From NCBI GenBank assembly GCA_025602915.1, contig JAHLJZ010000153.1, positions 1 to 24,326 on the forward strand: a DNA stretch of 24,326 bases, in the 5' to 3' direction. Positions within the stretch are counted from its first letter, which is position 1; every line of letters starts with the position of its first letter. This stretch comes from Paraphysoderma sedebokerense (taxonomy: Eukaryota > Blastocladiomycota > Physodermatomycetes > Physodermatales > Physodermataceae). Position numbers and translations under genes: made by a program. Positions 22,935 to 24,326 of the stretch are shown piece by piece. The notes beneath the pieces were generated by a model. It was given only the letters and a program-made list of their open reading frames with translations, did no database searches and was not told the DNA's origin.

Positions 22935-23006
22935 CAGCAAGCAAACAGCAAGCAAACAGCAAGCAAACAGCAAGCAAACAGCAGGCAAACAGCAAGCAAA
23001 CAGCAG
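22935..23006. repeat. 11-bp minisatellite, about 6.5 units
   Basis: Tandem CAGCAAGCAAA units (22935-23000, one with a G for A) plus a partial CAGCAG. Open frames through it are Gln/Lys/Ala-rich or Leu/Cys-rich only because of the repeat. Confidence 0.85.
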
Positions 23007-24326
23007 CCTGAATTTGCCTTCGCTTGTTCTCATTCCAGAGTCCAGACATGTCCAGACTTCGCAATTCGTCAAGATCGAGAAGCGGAATCACAACCGATTA
23101 TTTTGTGAAGAACTGGGCCCTTCAAACTCATGATGAATGGCTCTTGTGTTGCGCAGGATTTGCTACAACAAGTGTGGGCGAAATCGATCGACATTATTTA
23201 TATTTAGAATCGAAACGGCCACTCAAGATGGCTGTTATTGTATTCTATGACTGATATGGAGAATATGGACATGTGTGTGTTACACAGAAGTCTAGACCCA
23301 GATTTTGGTGAAAATCCGGGAGCGGGTTGTAGTGCCTCACTGCCTCTGTATTACAATTTCATGCGTGACACAAATGTGGCACGAGTATGCTGTATGATAC
23401 AATATATTCGTGTACGGTGAAGGAACAAAACTCCCTTGCCTTTATTATACAGACGACAGATACAAAAAAAATGCAGCCACTTTGTGACAAACAAGAATAC
23501 AGTTTGATGGGAACATCCATATAAAATATGCTTCTCTGGGTTATGGCAGTCTTGAATGTTTTTTGAAGTTCTATGGTTACGGTTGACGTCGACCAATGAC
23601 TGTCTGTGATCATTGTGGCCCGCACAGCAGCGAATAACTCCAATGAAGCTGAATTATTCGTTGTTGCCAATCATATAAGACGATGCTACAAGTCTAGACA
23701 ATATCATATAAATAGCAAATTCTATCTTTGCTGAATGATCATTTCTTTGACATACACGACGACTTTGGTGAGATGATCTACCCACAAGTATGGCAGTATT
23801 CAAGAAGTCAGAGCGAGCAAGGAGAAAATCGTTTCAACTTGCTGCCCAAGCTTGTTCGCAGCTCGCTAGTCCATTTGATGAATTCGACACATCAGTCGAT
23901 CCGCGGTATGTCGTATATACATGCTTGCTTGACCCTGCCAATAGCTGATTTCTGATCAGTGAAATAGGCAAGCATCAGGGTGCAGCCAGATAAATTTTAT
24001 CATCAGAAAAGCTACATGCCTCTTTCGGATTCTATGGAATCCCCGTTCCCTGCAGCTGCAAACCTCAAACCCAATCGCCACAAGGCTGGTCTCATCCAAG
24101 CGTGCCATTTCGGAGGATACAACACGTCGACCCGCCCATTCTTCATTGATACTCTGTCGGTGTGTTTGATCTGCACAATGTGCATGGGATGCGCTATCTA
24201 TGCAATATGTGAGGGTAGGAATAAGCATACTTCAGAAAGCGCTGACTTTGGGTGCGTTCACGTTGGGGCCAGGTTAGGGACTTCACAACGCGTCAGCCAA
24301 TGAACGCGTGAGAACTTGTCGAGATA
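23007..24326. other. Right end: no confident gene
   Basis: About 1.3 kb up to the window edge with only short open frames. The best is a plus-strand frame at 23980-24303 (107 codons from its first ATG) with a hydrophobic Cys-rich stretch (FFIDTLSVCLICTMCMGC) that could be a membrane segment, but it lacks splice or promoter support. A 69-codon frame starts at 23048, between the minisatellite and the second duplicated block. Confidence 0.35.
23632..23758 (+). repeat. Diverged duplicated block, copy 2
   Basis: Second copy of the 22783-22914 block. Here the shared part contains a cleaner TATA-like CATATAAATAG (about 23705-23715), so it may be promoter sequence copied from one place to the other. 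Confidence 0.5.

Noticed and set aside
22935-23006. CRISPR-like array
   Set aside because: Contiguous 11-bp units without spacers in a eukaryotic context; a minisatellite.
22651-23133. Plus-strand frame of 160 codons with SKQTASKQQAN repeats
   Set aside because: Its length comes from the 11-bp minisatellite, and it overlaps the coiled-coil gene's promoter in antisense.

Overview
The window looks like nuclear DNA of a eukaryote with many short introns, most likely a fungus. The genes are split by GT-AG introns of about 45 to 240 bases, several with a TACTAAC or CTAAC-type branch site, and several genes have a TATA box 65 to 85 bases before the start codon. The ATG3 protein has a fungal look (acidic middle region, KRRDYLPP stretch). 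One gene encodes SepSecS, the last enzyme of selenocysteine-tRNA synthesis. That enzyme is absent from Dikarya and known in only a few early-diverging fungal lineages. My best guess is therefore an early-diverging (non-Dikarya) fungus, but I cannot name a genus.

Layout. 1-2498 (minus): SepSecS in nine visible exons, running off the left edge. 3289-4359 (plus): a four-exon gene for a secreted protein with an ADP-ribosyltransferase-like H-Y-E core, divergent from SepSecS. 5781-8799 (plus): a large two-exon F-box protein with ankyrin-like stretches. 8860-14134: gene-poor, AT-rich DNA with three copies of one LTR family, a pair of related flanking repeat blocks and an imperfect hairpin. 14135-18794 (minus): gamma-tubulin complex component 3 in 19 exons. 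19300-20912 (minus): the autophagy E2-like enzyme ATG3 in five exons. 21128-21256 (plus): a possible 42-residue ORF behind a TATA box, head to head with ATG3. 21873-22627 (minus): an unrecognised two-exon coiled-coil protein with a strong TATA box. 22710-24326: repeats (two 11-bp minisatellites and a diverged duplicated block) with no confident gene.

The host genes do not form a pathway. They cover selenocysteine synthesis, a probable secreted effector or enzyme, ubiquitin-ligase substrate choice, microtubule nucleation and autophagy. SepSecS, GCP3 and ATG3 are reliable: I derived the exon chains by hand, every junction keeps the frame, and family signature residues are present. The secreted ART-like gene is well supported as a gene but its activity is inferred. 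The mobile-element calls rest on repeat structure only, because I could recognise no reverse transcriptase or integrase domain.
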